Assembly: GCA_031278315.1 (NCBI GenBank)
Contig: JAITKS010000289.1
Location: 1-18,367, forward strand
Reading direction: 5' to 3'
DNA: 18,367 nt
From: Planctomycetaceae bacterium
Lineage (GTDB): Bacteria > Planctomycetota > Planctomycetia > Pirellulales > Thermoguttaceae
Shown: in pieces, positions 7,173 to 14,282 of the stretch
How positions within the stretch are numbered: the first letter of the stretch is position 1
Layout of the letters: every line of letters starts with the position of its first letter
Position numbers and translations under genes: made by a program
Notes under the pieces: generated by a model
The model's database searches: none
Told to the model about the DNA's origin: nothing
The model's input: the letters and a program-made list of their open reading frames with translations, nothing else

Positions 7173-9424
7173 TGAAAATATCCGATAATTCTGCACAATT
7201 TTTGTTTCAAAAAATTGATGTATGGCGAAATAAGTTTAACGAATCACAATCGACTTGCGGCGACAGATTGAAAATAATTTTTATCTTTATCTTTGTACAA
7301 TTTGCAGTCTCACGCAGACTCGAACATTTCGATATTTTAAAACATTTTAGAAATATTGATCAGATTGTAAAATACATTTTGCAAAAATATCATTTTCAAA
7401 TATTCGAAATCGACCAACAGAAAATAAAAATATTCGGAATAGATCAAACAGAAAAATTTATTGAAGATATCGAACAACTTGATTTTCCAACAATTCCAAT
7501 CGAAACATTAGGCTATGTTTACGAATATCTTTTTTGTACTAAACCTGAAATCCGCAAGTCGGGCGGTGTTTTTTATACACCTCAATATATAGTGCAATAT
7601 ATTGTACAAAAAACTGTCGGCAAATTAGTTGAGAACAAAACTCCTAAAGAAGTAAGCAAAATTAAAATCGTTGACCCGGCTTGCGGCAGCGGAAGTTTCT
7701 TATTAGGTGCTTATCAATTTCTACTTGATTGGCACAAAGATTATTACTCGAAACACGCTAAACCTTCAAAAGGACGCAAAAATGATCCATTGACCCCAAC
7801 AGGAAATTTGTCAACCTCTGAAAAAAAACGAATCTTACTCAATAATATTTTCGGTGTTGATATTGATCTCAACGCTGTTGAAGTAACAAAATTGAGCCTT
7901 CTTATCAAATGTATGGAAGGCGAAACGGAAGCAAGTGTCGAGACAATTCAACGTCTATTTCACGAACAAGTTTTACCGTCAATCGATGACAATATCCGCG
8001 ACGGTAATAGTCTTGTCGATACAGATTTCTACGACAACAATTTCGATTTCGGCGATGAACGAAACATTAAACCATTCAACTGGAAACTTGCTTTTCCTCA
8101 TATTTTCAAACAAAACGGATTCGATTGCGTAATCGGAAATCCGCCTTATGTTGCGATTGATAGTATAAAACAGGTTGAGAAAGAATATTTCAGTTCAAAA
8201 TATCCGTACTTAAAAAAACGTTTTGATCTATTCGGTTTGTTTGTGGATAACGGCATAAAATTACTTAACCCTAACGGCAAAATTGGAGTTATTATTCCAA
8301 TGCAATTTTTACGAAATTCCGCTTTCGAGTTATTACGAAAATCAATATTGGAAAATAATCATATAGAAATTTTGAATTATCTCGGCGGAAAAATTTTTAA
8401 GAACGCAAATAATGATACGATAATTTTGGTCGTTGGAAAAAATAGACAAAAGGATAAAAAATCTACACTCATCGAAAGTATAACAACAAAATCAAATATT
8501 ATTGAGAACAAAATAACTGTTACCGATCAATGTTTGTTTTTAAAAAATAACGAGTCGATTATTGATATTTCAACAGAAGAAGATAAAGGAATTGCTAATA
8601 AAATCGAGAACCAAAAATTGAAAATACATCAACGTTTTCAAGTTTTACAAGGAATTGTTTCAGGTTTGAATGAAGCATATATTTATCGTAAAAATAAAAT
8701 ACCCAAAATTGAAAAGCAACTTTTAAAACCGTTTGTATTCGGTTCTGATTTTGAAAAATATTTTATTCGAAATCCGCAATTTCAAATTATCTATCTGAAC
8801 AAAAAAATTGATCTGACTAAATATCCGAAAACAGAAAATCTCTTGTTACCGTTCAAAAAAACGCTTAAAAAAAGAAGAGAAGCCGTTAAAAATTCTATTC
8901 CGTGGTATTCGTTACAATGGGCAAGAGATCAATCGACATTTGAAAAACCGAAAATTATTTTTCAAAAAATCCGTAATCAAAAACTTCAACAAAGACTAGT
9001 TGGAACTTTCGATAATTCAGGATTATTCGTTGGCGACGGCGTCATTTATCTCAACTCAAAAACTGATAACGAAAATGAATTAAAATTTTTATTGGCGATA
9101 CTCAATTCAACACTTTACAATTTCTATTACAGACATAATTTTTTAGACATCAATTTGAAAATAAAATATCTCGAAAACACTTCTATAATTGATTACACGG
9201 AATTTGATATTAAACAATCAAAAAATTTTACAGATATTGTCAAACTGGCCGATCAACTTTTGAAATTAAATGCGGAAAAATCAGAAACGAAATTATCGCC
9301 GTCAATCAAACATCTCGACGAAAAAATCTCTTATTGTGAGAATAAAATCAATCAAATCGTTTATCAACTTTACGGTCTAACAGAAAATGAAATCAAAATA
9401 GTCGAGAGTGATTTTAAAAATTAA
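7169..9424 (+). CDS. Type IIG-like adenine DNA methyltransferase, nuclease domain missing
   Basis: A 751-residue protein of the Eco57I-type restriction-modification family. A helical linker (about 30-125) precedes motif X, GVFYTPQYIVQYIV (133-146). Then come motif I DPACGSGSF (169-177), motif II GVDIDLNAVEV (229-239), DGNSLVD (278-284) and motif IV NPPY (324-327), which together mark an N6-adenine methyltransferase. From about 480 the protein looks like a TaqI-like target-recognition region, ending with the family tail YQLYGLTENEIKIVES. In full type IIG enzymes a PD-(D/E)XK nuclease domain precedes the linker. Here only about 30 residues precede it and no such motif is seen, so methylation without cleavage is predicted. 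An orphan methylase, a truncated enzyme, or a subunit of a system whose nuclease lies elsewhere are all possible. The ATG at 7169 (or 7172) overlaps the stop of the remnant upstream. No nuclease or control gene adjoins it. Confidence 0.88.
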   Translation: MMKISDNSAQFLFQKIDVWRNKFNESQSTCGDRLKIIFIFIFVQFAVSRRLEHFDILKHFRNIDQIVKYILQKYHFQIFEIDQQKIKIFGIDQTEKFIEDIEQLDFPTIPIETLGYVYEYLFCTKPEIRKSGGVFYTPQYIVQYIVQKTVGKLVENKTPKEVSKIKIVDPACGSGSFLLGAYQFLLDWHKDYYSKHAKPSKGRKNDPLTPTGNLSTSEKKRILLNNIFGVDIDLNAVEVTKLSLLIKCMEGETEASVETIQRLFHEQVLPSIDDNIRDGNSLVDTDFYDNNFDFGDERNIKPFNWKLAFPHIFKQNGFDCVIGNPPYVAIDSIKQVEKEYFSSKYPYLKKRFDLFGLFVDNGIKLLNPNGKIGVIIPMQFLRNSAFELLRKSILENNHIEILNYLGGKIFKNANNDTIILVVGKNRQKDKKSTLIESITTKSNIIENKITVTDQCLFLKNNESIIDISTEEDKGIANKIENQKLKIHQRFQVLQGIVSGLNEAYIYRKNKIPKIEKQLLKPFVFGSDFEKYFIRNPQFQIIYLNKKIDLTKYPKTENLLLPFKKTLKKRREAVKNSIPWYSLQWARDQSTFEKPKIIFQKIRNQKLQQRLVGTFDNSGLFVGDGVIYLNSKTDNENELKFLLAILNSTLYNFYYRHNFLDINLKIKYLENTSIIDYTEFDIKQSKNFTDIVKLADQLLKLNAEKSETKLSPSIKHLDEKISYCENKINQIVYQLYGLTENEIKIVESDFKN

Positions 9425-9566
9425 ACAATTGAAATCAAATTATTATTTTTGTAATATATCAGTGAAATTTTTGTTTTTCGATTTTAACCCCGCTAGGGGT
9501 GTGAACTGCATAACCGGCGGTCAAGCGAAGCACAACCGCCGGAGCAGGAATTTTCCCAATTTTCCC

Positions 9567-9713
9567 AAAGCCCTGCAAGGGCGAGATAGTAGTTGAGAGT
9601 TGAAAGTTGGAGTGTTGATAGTGGATTTTAAGCGGGAATACTTGTTAAATCGCATGCGATACTCTCCACGATCAACTCTCAACTATCAATAATCTCGTCC
9701 TGTGCGGGGCTTT
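9567..9713. repeat. Fold-back element with heptad-repeat arms
   Basis: The left end reads aaagccctgcaagggcgaga and, inward, agttgagagttga. The right end, read in reverse complement, gives aaagccccgcacaggacgag and then agttgagagttga. The arms of about 37-42 bases therefore pair with a few mismatches around a 70-base centre. The innermost part of each arm is itself a period-7 repeat (AGTTGAG, AGTTGAA, AGTTGGA at 9591-9611; TCAACTC, TCAACTA, TCAATAA at 9672-9692). Confidence 0.7.
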
Positions 9714-9736
9714 GACAAAGGCGAGGAGGTTCTGAT

Positions 9737-9756
9737 CCGTAGGTTTACACCTACGG
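9737..9756. repeat. Perfect 8-bp hairpin
   Basis: ccgtaggt pairs with acctacgg around the loop ttac. The hairpin sits between two of the modular repeats of this spacer. A related stem (cgtagg/cctacg) occurs at 16003-16021 before gnd, so it belongs to a dispersed repeat rather than being a terminator; no T-run follows it. Confidence 0.6.
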
Positions 9757-9919
9757 TTATGCACATCTCGTCCCTGCGGGACTAAGAAAACATAAGAGAT
9801 TAAGAAAATGCCGCGGAAATAGGACCCCAAAAATTATTCCACTGATATATTACTTATTTTTACATATTTTTCCGAAACTCAAATATGATGTTTATTTTTC
9901 ATAATATTTGTTTCTGTTA

Positions 9920-9948
9920 TTGACAATCAACTTTTTACAACATATTGT
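9920..9948 (+). promoter_or_regulatory. ettA: Possible promoter of ettA
   Basis: TTGACA (9920-9925) and TATTGT (9943-9948, 4/6 match) are separated by 17 bp. Transcription would start about 10 bases before the ATG at 9965, giving an almost leaderless message, which fits the lack of a Shine-Dalgarno there. It also argues against the upstream in-frame TTG at 9908. Confidence 0.35.
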
Positions 9949-9964
9949 TTCCAATTTTATTACA

Positions 9965-11650
9965 ATGGTTCCTCATTTTATATTTGAAATGCACAATGTC
10001 TCCAAACGGTTTGGAGAAAAAACAGTTTTATCGAACATCAATTTGATGTTTTATTATGGTGCGAAAATTGGTATTGTTGGCGAAAACGGTTCCGGTAAAT
10101 CGACATTACTCAAAATTATGGCGGGACTCGATACCAATTTTGACGGTAAAACAACACTGGTCAAGGGAATGCGTGTCAAATATGTTGCGCAAGAACCGGA
10201 ACTATTACTTGATGCCACTGTTCGTGAAAATTTACTTACGGCAGTGGCTCCGATTCAGGAAAAAATTGATGCTTTCAATGAAATTTCAATGGCAATGGCG
10301 GAACCGGATCAAGCGGATAATTTTGATACACTTATGGAGACGATGGGGAAACTTCAGGAGGAAATTGATGCAGTGAATGGTTGGGAACTTGACCGGACGA
10401 TTGATATTGCTGCTGATGCATTGGTGCTGCCTGCGGACGATGTTATTGTACAAAATTTGTCCGGCGGAGAACGCCGGCGAGTTGCGCTTTGTATGGCATT
10501 GCTTGAAAAGCCTGATCTTTTGCTGCTTGATGAACCGACAAACCATCTTGACGCTGAAACCGTTCAATGGCTTGAAGGAACACTTCGTGATTATTCGGGT
10601 ACTGTGTTAATTGTTACGCATGACCGATATTTTTTGGACAATATCACAAAATGGATTCTTGAACTGGAAAATACACGCGGAATTCCTTTTGAAGGAAATT
10701 ATTCTTCGTGGCTTTCACAAAAAGCAGAATTGCTTCGTGTTACCGAGAAGAAGGAATCGCAACGTCAAAAAACGTTACAACGTGAACTCGAATGGATTCA
10801 AACCGTTCACAAAGGACGGCTTCAAAAAAACCAAGCCCGTATTGATGCTTACGAAAAACTCGCTTCCCAACAAACATTGGATGATAAAAGCGATACAATT
10901 ATCCAGATTGTGCCGGGTCCGCGTCTTGGGGATAAGGTATTATCGTTCAAAAACGTCTCAAAAGGTTACGATATTTCCAGGAAACGAATGGTGTTAATTG
11001 AGGATTGTTCGTTTGATCTTCCTCGCGGCGGGATTGTTGGAGTGATTGGTCCGAATGGAACCGGTAAAACAACAATGTTCCGAATGATTGTCGGTGAAGA
11101 ACAACCAGATCAGGGCGTGTTGGAACTTGGTTCAACTGTTACACTGGCTTACGTTGATCAACATCGTGATGTGTTGAATGACGAAAATACCGTCTTTCAG
11201 GAAATTACCGACGGAAAAGATATGATTGAACTTGGAACGATTAAGATGAACAGCCGGGCTTATGTTTCGCGTTTCAATTTTCGCGGTACGCAGCAACAAA
11301 AGTTATTGGGACAGTGTAGCGGAGGGGAACGAAACAGGGTTCATCTGGCGAAATTATTGAAACGCGGCGGTAACTTGTTATTGCTTGACGAACCGACGAA
11401 TGATTTGGATGTCAACACGATGCGTGTTCTCGAACAAGCACTTATTGATTTTGCGGGTTGTGCGATGGTGATTTCTCATGATCGTTTTTTTCTTGACCGA
11501 ATTTGTACACATCTTCTTGTTTTTGAGGGCAATGGCAAAGTGGTGTGGTTTAATGGTAACTTTACGGCTTATGAAGAAATGCTCAAAGTTAAAGAGCCAA
11601 ACCGATTGGAACATCGGCGCGGAAAATATAAAAAAATAGAGAGATATTAA
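9965..11650 (+). CDS. ettA: Energy-dependent translational throttle protein EttA (ABC-F)
   Basis: An ABC-F ATPase with two nucleotide-binding domains and no transmembrane segments. Members of the EttA branch bind the ribosomal E site and gate early elongation according to ATP/ADP level. Domain 1 has Walker A GENGSGKST, signature LSGGERRR and Walker B LLLLDEPTNHLD. Domain 2 has GPNGTGKTT, signature CSGGERNR and LLLLDEPTNDLD. The HDRYFLD and HDRFFLD switch histidines are present. The stretch between Walker A1 and signature 1 contains the EttA-type arm (ATVRENLLTAVAPI). The chosen ATG gives 561 residues, close to the E. coli protein (555), and begins MVPHFIFEMHNVSKRFG like the family. An upstream TTG at 9908 would add 19 residues that do not resemble it. 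Likely monocistronic; a 231-bp repeat element follows. Confidence 0.93.
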   Translation: MVPHFIFEMHNVSKRFGEKTVLSNINLMFYYGAKIGIVGENGSGKSTLLKIMAGLDTNFDGKTTLVKGMRVKYVAQEPELLLDATVRENLLTAVAPIQEKIDAFNEISMAMAEPDQADNFDTLMETMGKLQEEIDAVNGWELDRTIDIAADALVLPADDVIVQNLSGGERRRVALCMALLEKPDLLLLDEPTNHLDAETVQWLEGTLRDYSGTVLIVTHDRYFLDNITKWILELENTRGIPFEGNYSSWLSQKAELLRVTEKKESQRQKTLQRELEWIQTVHKGRLQKNQARIDAYEKLASQQTLDDKSDTIIQIVPGPRLGDKVLSFKNVSKGYDISRKRMVLIEDCSFDLPRGGIVGVIGPNGTGKTTMFRMIVGEEQPDQGVLELGSTVTLAYVDQHRDVLNDENTVFQEITDGKDMIELGTIKMNSRAYVSRFNFRGTQQQKLLGQCSGGERNRVHLAKLLKRGGNLLLLDEPTNDLDVNTMRVLEQALIDFAGCAMVISHDRFFLDRICTHLLVFEGNGKVVWFNGNFTAYEEMLKVKEPNRLEHRRGKYKKIERY

Positions 11651-11686
11651 AATTGTTTTTTGTAACTATTCAGCAAACGCATCGTT

Positions 11687-11714
11687 TAGTGAATAGTGAA
11701 TAGTTAATAGTGAA
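11687..11714. repeat. Period-7 tandem repeat, four units
   Basis: TAGTGAA, TAGTGAA, TAGTTAA and TAGTGAA follow one another with no gaps just after the end of ettA. This is the third heptad run of the window, again with its own unit sequence. Confidence 0.8.
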
Positions 11715-11735
11715 TATACTTTTTGTATTCATTTT

Positions 11736-11966
11736 GTATTCATTTGATTGATGTTTTATTATGTTACGATTTGTGTAAGAGGTAGGCGGCCTTTCGCCGA
11801 AAGGCCGTACTTGCTGGTTTGGTATTGGGTTGTACGCTGTTGATTATTAATTTCCATCCATAATCGGCGAGTACACCGACGTAACAGTGAGTGAAAACCC
11901 TTCGGCGAAACATTGCCCGCCTTTTACGTAAATCGTAACATAATAAAACATCAATTCAATGAATAC
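11736..11966. mobile_element. MITE-like element with ~60-bp inverted repeats
   Basis: The left end (11736 on) reads gtattcatttgattgatg and continues through ttttattatgttacgattt to ggcggcctttcgccgaa. The reverse complement of the right end reads gtattcattgaattgatg, then the same ttttattatgttacgattt, a shorter ggcggg and a shared tttcgccgaa. The arms thus pair over about 60 bases with a few mismatches and small indels. Within the left arm 11787-11807 forms its own hairpin (cggccttt/aaaggccg). The centre of about 100 bp has no coding potential. A flanking target-site duplication was not evident. Confidence 0.75.
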
Positions 11967-12013
11967 CGGAAGTATCGATAATTATTTTCAGGAAATAAAG
12001 GGTTGTTTCAATA

Positions 12014-12547
12014 ATGAAAGAAATATTATTTGGTGTGAGCGGCGGAATTGCTGCTTATAAATCGGCGGCGGTTGTTAGCGGATTGGTGCAACAGGGTTTT
12101 AGCGTAACAGTTGTGATGACGAACGCTGCTGCCGAACTTGTTGCGCCGAAAACGTTTGAAGCTTTGAGCGGCAAACCGGTTCGGACTTCTGTTTTTCACA
12201 CAGACCGGATTCACGCTCATATCGAACTGGCGCGGGAAGCCGATCTTTTTTGTATCGCACCGGCAACCGCGAATATTTTAGCCAAAGCCGCTCACGGAAT
12301 TGCTGATGATTTACTTAGTACACTTATACTTTCATTTGAAGGAACATTGCTTTTCGCACCGGCAATGAACACCGTCATGTGGAACAAACCATCGGTACAA
12401 CGTAATGTCCGGCAACTGGTTGAAGATGGGGCGTTGATAATTGGTCCTGCGTCGGGGCGGTTAAGTTGCGGCGAAACCGGAGTTGGCCGTATGGTCGAAC
12501 CGGAACAAATTGTTGCAGAAATTATTCGATGCATTAGTCAGTCATAA
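12014..12547 (+). CDS. coaC: Phosphopantothenoylcysteine decarboxylase (flavoprotein)
   Basis: A 177-residue HFCD-family flavoprotein. The expected reaction is decarboxylation of 4'-phospho-N-pantothenoylcysteine to 4'-phosphopantetheine in coenzyme A synthesis, using FMN. The catalytic His is in HIELA (H69), the PAMNTVMW motif (116-123) carries N119, and the flexible-flap Cys is C152 in SGRLSCGETGVGRM. The SGGIAAYK start is typical. Most bacteria carry this domain fused to the CoaB synthetase in a Dfp protein of about 400 residues. Here the protein ends after the decarboxylase domain, and the next gene is a HAD phosphatase, so the synthetase must be coded elsewhere. Related flavin prenyltransferases (UbiX) lack the PAMN/flap pair seen here. 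The Shine-Dalgarno is weak. Confidence 0.88.
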   Translation: MKEILFGVSGGIAAYKSAAVVSGLVQQGFSVTVVMTNAAAELVAPKTFEALSGKPVRTSVFHTDRIHAHIELAREADLFCIAPATANILAKAAHGIADDLLSTLILSFEGTLLFAPAMNTVMWNKPSVQRNVRQLVEDGALIIGPASGRLSCGETGVGRMVEPEQIVAEIIRCISQS

Positions 12548-12617
12548 ATTTAATTTTTCGTAATATTATTTCAATGGAATTTTTGAAGCCGAAATTCAAA
12601 GGGAGATTGGGGACAAA

Positions 12618-13244
12618 ATGAATATTCGTTTTATTTTTTTCGATTTGGGCAATGTTTTACTGCGGTTTAGTATTCAACGGTTAGCGCGTCAGGGTGCGGC
12701 ATTAACCGGCTGTACGGAAGCCGAAGTTCTTCACGCTGTTTTTAGTAACGGGATGGAACAGAAACTCGAATGCGGTGAAATTTCAGAACAAGAATTTTAT
12801 GAATCGTTTTGTAATGTAATTGGAAAACGTTTTGAACCGCAGCAATTAGCAAACGTACTTAATGATATTTTTGAAGTGGTTGAAGAAGTGCAGCCGTTTC
12901 TTGCAAAACTGACTGCGATTGATTTTCCTCGCGGTATTCTTTCCAATACAGGGCCGGGACATTGGAATCATTGTATTGGAAAATATCCATTCTTGTTGCA
13001 AGATTTTCCGAAAAATCATGTTCTTAGTTTTCGTGCGGGAGTGATGAAGCCGGATCAGAAAATTTACGAAACAGCGTTGGAAACTGTCCGGCAGAATATT
13101 CCTGACATTAAGCCGAAGGAAATTTTGTTTATTGATGATCTTGAACCTAATGTTGCTGGAGCCAAAGAGTTTGGGTTTGATTCTTTTCAATTTATTTCTG
13201 AACAACAATTAGTTAAAGAACTTATGTTACGGGGTGATTGGTGA
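12618..13244 (+). CDS. HAD-IA family phosphatase (YihX-like)
   Basis: A 208-residue HAD superfamily hydrolase. Motif I is FFDLGNVLL with the nucleophile D9; the usual second Asp is Gly (D-L-G), as in the YihX-like group. The helical cap follows (about 15-90, ECGEISEQEFYESF). Motif II is S109 in LSNTG, motif III K144 in GVMKPDQKIY, and motif IV FIDDLEPN (D173, D174). A phosphomonoesterase on a small sugar phosphate is likely, but the substrate cannot be read from sequence. A G-rich stretch (gggga) about five bases before the ATG could serve as Shine-Dalgarno. The next gene (Nif3 family) starts within or just after its stop codon, so the two form a tight pair. Confidence 0.88.
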   Translation: MNIRFIFFDLGNVLLRFSIQRLARQGAALTGCTEAEVLHAVFSNGMEQKLECGEISEQEFYESFCNVIGKRFEPQQLANVLNDIFEVVEEVQPFLAKLTAIDFPRGILSNTGPGHWNHCIGKYPFLLQDFPKNHVLSFRAGVMKPDQKIYETALETVRQNIPDIKPKEILFIDDLEPNVAGAKEFGFDSFQFISEQQLVKELMLRGDW

Positions 13245-13249
13245 ATCGG

Positions 13250-14020
13250 ATGATAGACTTAAAATCAATTGTATCCTATCTTGATGCGGAATATCCTGCA
13301 TCGTTAGCGGAAGAATGGGACAATGTCGGACTTCTTGTCGGTGATCTTTCCGCAAGAATTAAAACAATGATGACTTGCCTCACAGTTACACCGGAAGTTT
13401 GCGAGGAATCTGTTGCGAAAAAAGTTGATCTGATTATTTCGCATCATCCTTTTCCGTTTCAAGCAATGAAACAAATCACCTCGCAAACTGTTGAAGGTTC
13501 CATGTTGCTCCGATTAATTTCGCACGGGATAGCGGTTTATAGTCCGCACACGGCACACGATTCGGCAAAAGATGGTGTTAATCAACAATTAGCGGCAATA
13601 CTTGATCTTACTGATGTTGTACCGTTGAACGCTAATGGTTCCGGGTGTATCGGTTATTGTAAACAAAACGGAATATTGCTTTCCGATTTATTACAAATTG
13701 TTGTATCCCGTTTGGGGACATGTTCTTATGTTGGAGACCTCAATAAATCAGTCAACCGGATTGCAATTGGTTGCGGTGCTGTGGACGAATTTGTTGACGA
13801 AGCGGTAAAACAGGAAGCCGATCTGCTCCTTCTGGGTGAAGCACGGTTTCATACTTGTTTACATGCCCAATCACTTCGATTGGCGTTAATATTAACCGGT
13901 CATTTTGCCAGTGAACATTTTGCCGTTAAAACTCTCGCAAAAAAAATTACCGCACAATTCCCAAAAATTCCCTGTTTTTCCAGCGATTCGGAACAAGATG
14001 TGATTAAGCGTTATAATTAA
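13250..14020 (+). CDS. Nif3/YbgI family dinuclear metal-binding protein
   Basis: A Nif3-like protein of 256 residues from the chosen start. Signatures in order are SLAEEWDNVGLLVG, SHHPFPF (metal-binding HHP), YSPHTAHDSAKDGVN, and near the C-terminus LLLGEARFHTCLHAQ and LTGHFASEHFAV, which carry the remaining metal-binding His/Glu residues. The biochemical role is not settled; the 'GTP cyclohydrolase 1 type 2' label is a database name. The middle insert typical of longer Gram-positive forms is absent. The ATG at 13250 has GGTGA five bases upstream and gives the family's usual N-terminus. GTG at 13241 (GTGA overlap with the HAD stop) and TTG at 13238 are in-frame alternatives. Probably co-transcribed with the HAD gene. 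Confidence 0.9.
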   Translation: MIDLKSIVSYLDAEYPASLAEEWDNVGLLVGDLSARIKTMMTCLTVTPEVCEESVAKKVDLIISHHPFPFQAMKQITSQTVEGSMLLRLISHGIAVYSPHTAHDSAKDGVNQQLAAILDLTDVVPLNANGSGCIGYCKQNGILLSDLLQIVVSRLGTCSYVGDLNKSVNRIAIGCGAVDEFVDEAVKQEADLLLLGEARFHTCLHAQSLRLALILTGHFASEHFAVKTLAKKITAQFPKIPCFSSDSEQDVIKRYN

Positions 14021-14270
14021 AACGGCTATCAAAAGTATATTTAAGTTTTCATCAAGAGAATACCGATAAATTAAAGAAGTTGTCTGTTTCTCGGCGGAAT
14101 TTTCATTTCTCTTTTATTTTTAAGGAAAATAAATGTAAAAAATCCTGTAGAAATAAGACGTTTATTAATTGTATGCTTCTAATTTACGGTAACATTATTA
14201 TCGTATTTTTGGGCAAGCACTGTAATTGATCTCCCCCATTTTTTTGTAACATGTACTAGGTACTAAAAGT

Positions 14271-14276
14271 AAGGAG
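14271..14276 (+). promoter_or_regulatory. Shine-Dalgarno of the porin gene
   Basis: AAGGAG lies six bases before the ATG at 14283. It is the strongest ribosome binding site in the window and fixes the start at the signal peptide. The 250 bases before it show no clear promoter or hairpin. Confidence 0.75.
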
Positions 14277-14282
14277 TGTATT

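Larger units (their letters stand above)
9425..9964. repeat. Intergenic region packed with inverted repeats
   Basis: No gene is supported in these 540 bp. From left to right it holds a mini-hairpin at 9487-9500 (acccc-gcta-ggggt), a stem-loop at 9514-9542 (ccggcggt/accgccgg, 13-base loop), a large fold-back at 9567-9713, a hairpin at 9737-9756 (ccgtaggt-ttac-acctacgg) and a mini-hairpin at 9770-9782 (gtccc-tgc-gggac). GC content here is higher than in the flanking AT-rich spacer. The last 170 bases before ettA are plain AT-rich DNA. Confidence 0.65.
11651..12013. other. Spacer between ettA and the coaC-like gene
   Basis: No gene is seen. The stretch holds a period-7 repeat (11687-11714) and the 231-bp inverted-repeat element (11736-11966). 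The remaining 47 bases lead into the coaC-like gene, with a weak purine run (aaaggg) about 11 bases before its ATG. Confidence 0.6.

Noticed and set aside
7169..9424. BREX PglX methyltransferase
   Set aside because: PglX proteins are longer (about 1,200 residues), and no pglZ, brxC or brxL gene lies nearby; the length and tail fit Eco57I/type IIG better.
9408..9596. 62-codon open frame after the methyltransferase
   Set aside because: It overlaps the methyltransferase end and continues into inverted repeats; composition follows the repeats and no start signal is visible.
9908..9964. Upstream TTG start for ettA
   Set aside because: The extra 19 residues are hydrophobic and unlike the family N-terminus; a promoter-like sequence overlaps them, and the ATG at 9965 gives the expected length.
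10056..10997. Overlapping open frames inside ettA in other frames
   Set aside because: The ettA frame has full-length ABC-F motifs throughout; the others lack recognisable domains and are shadows.
11787..11807. Rho-independent terminator of ettA
   Set aside because: The stem is strong but lies about 135 bp past the gene, has no T-run and is part of one arm of the 231-bp element.
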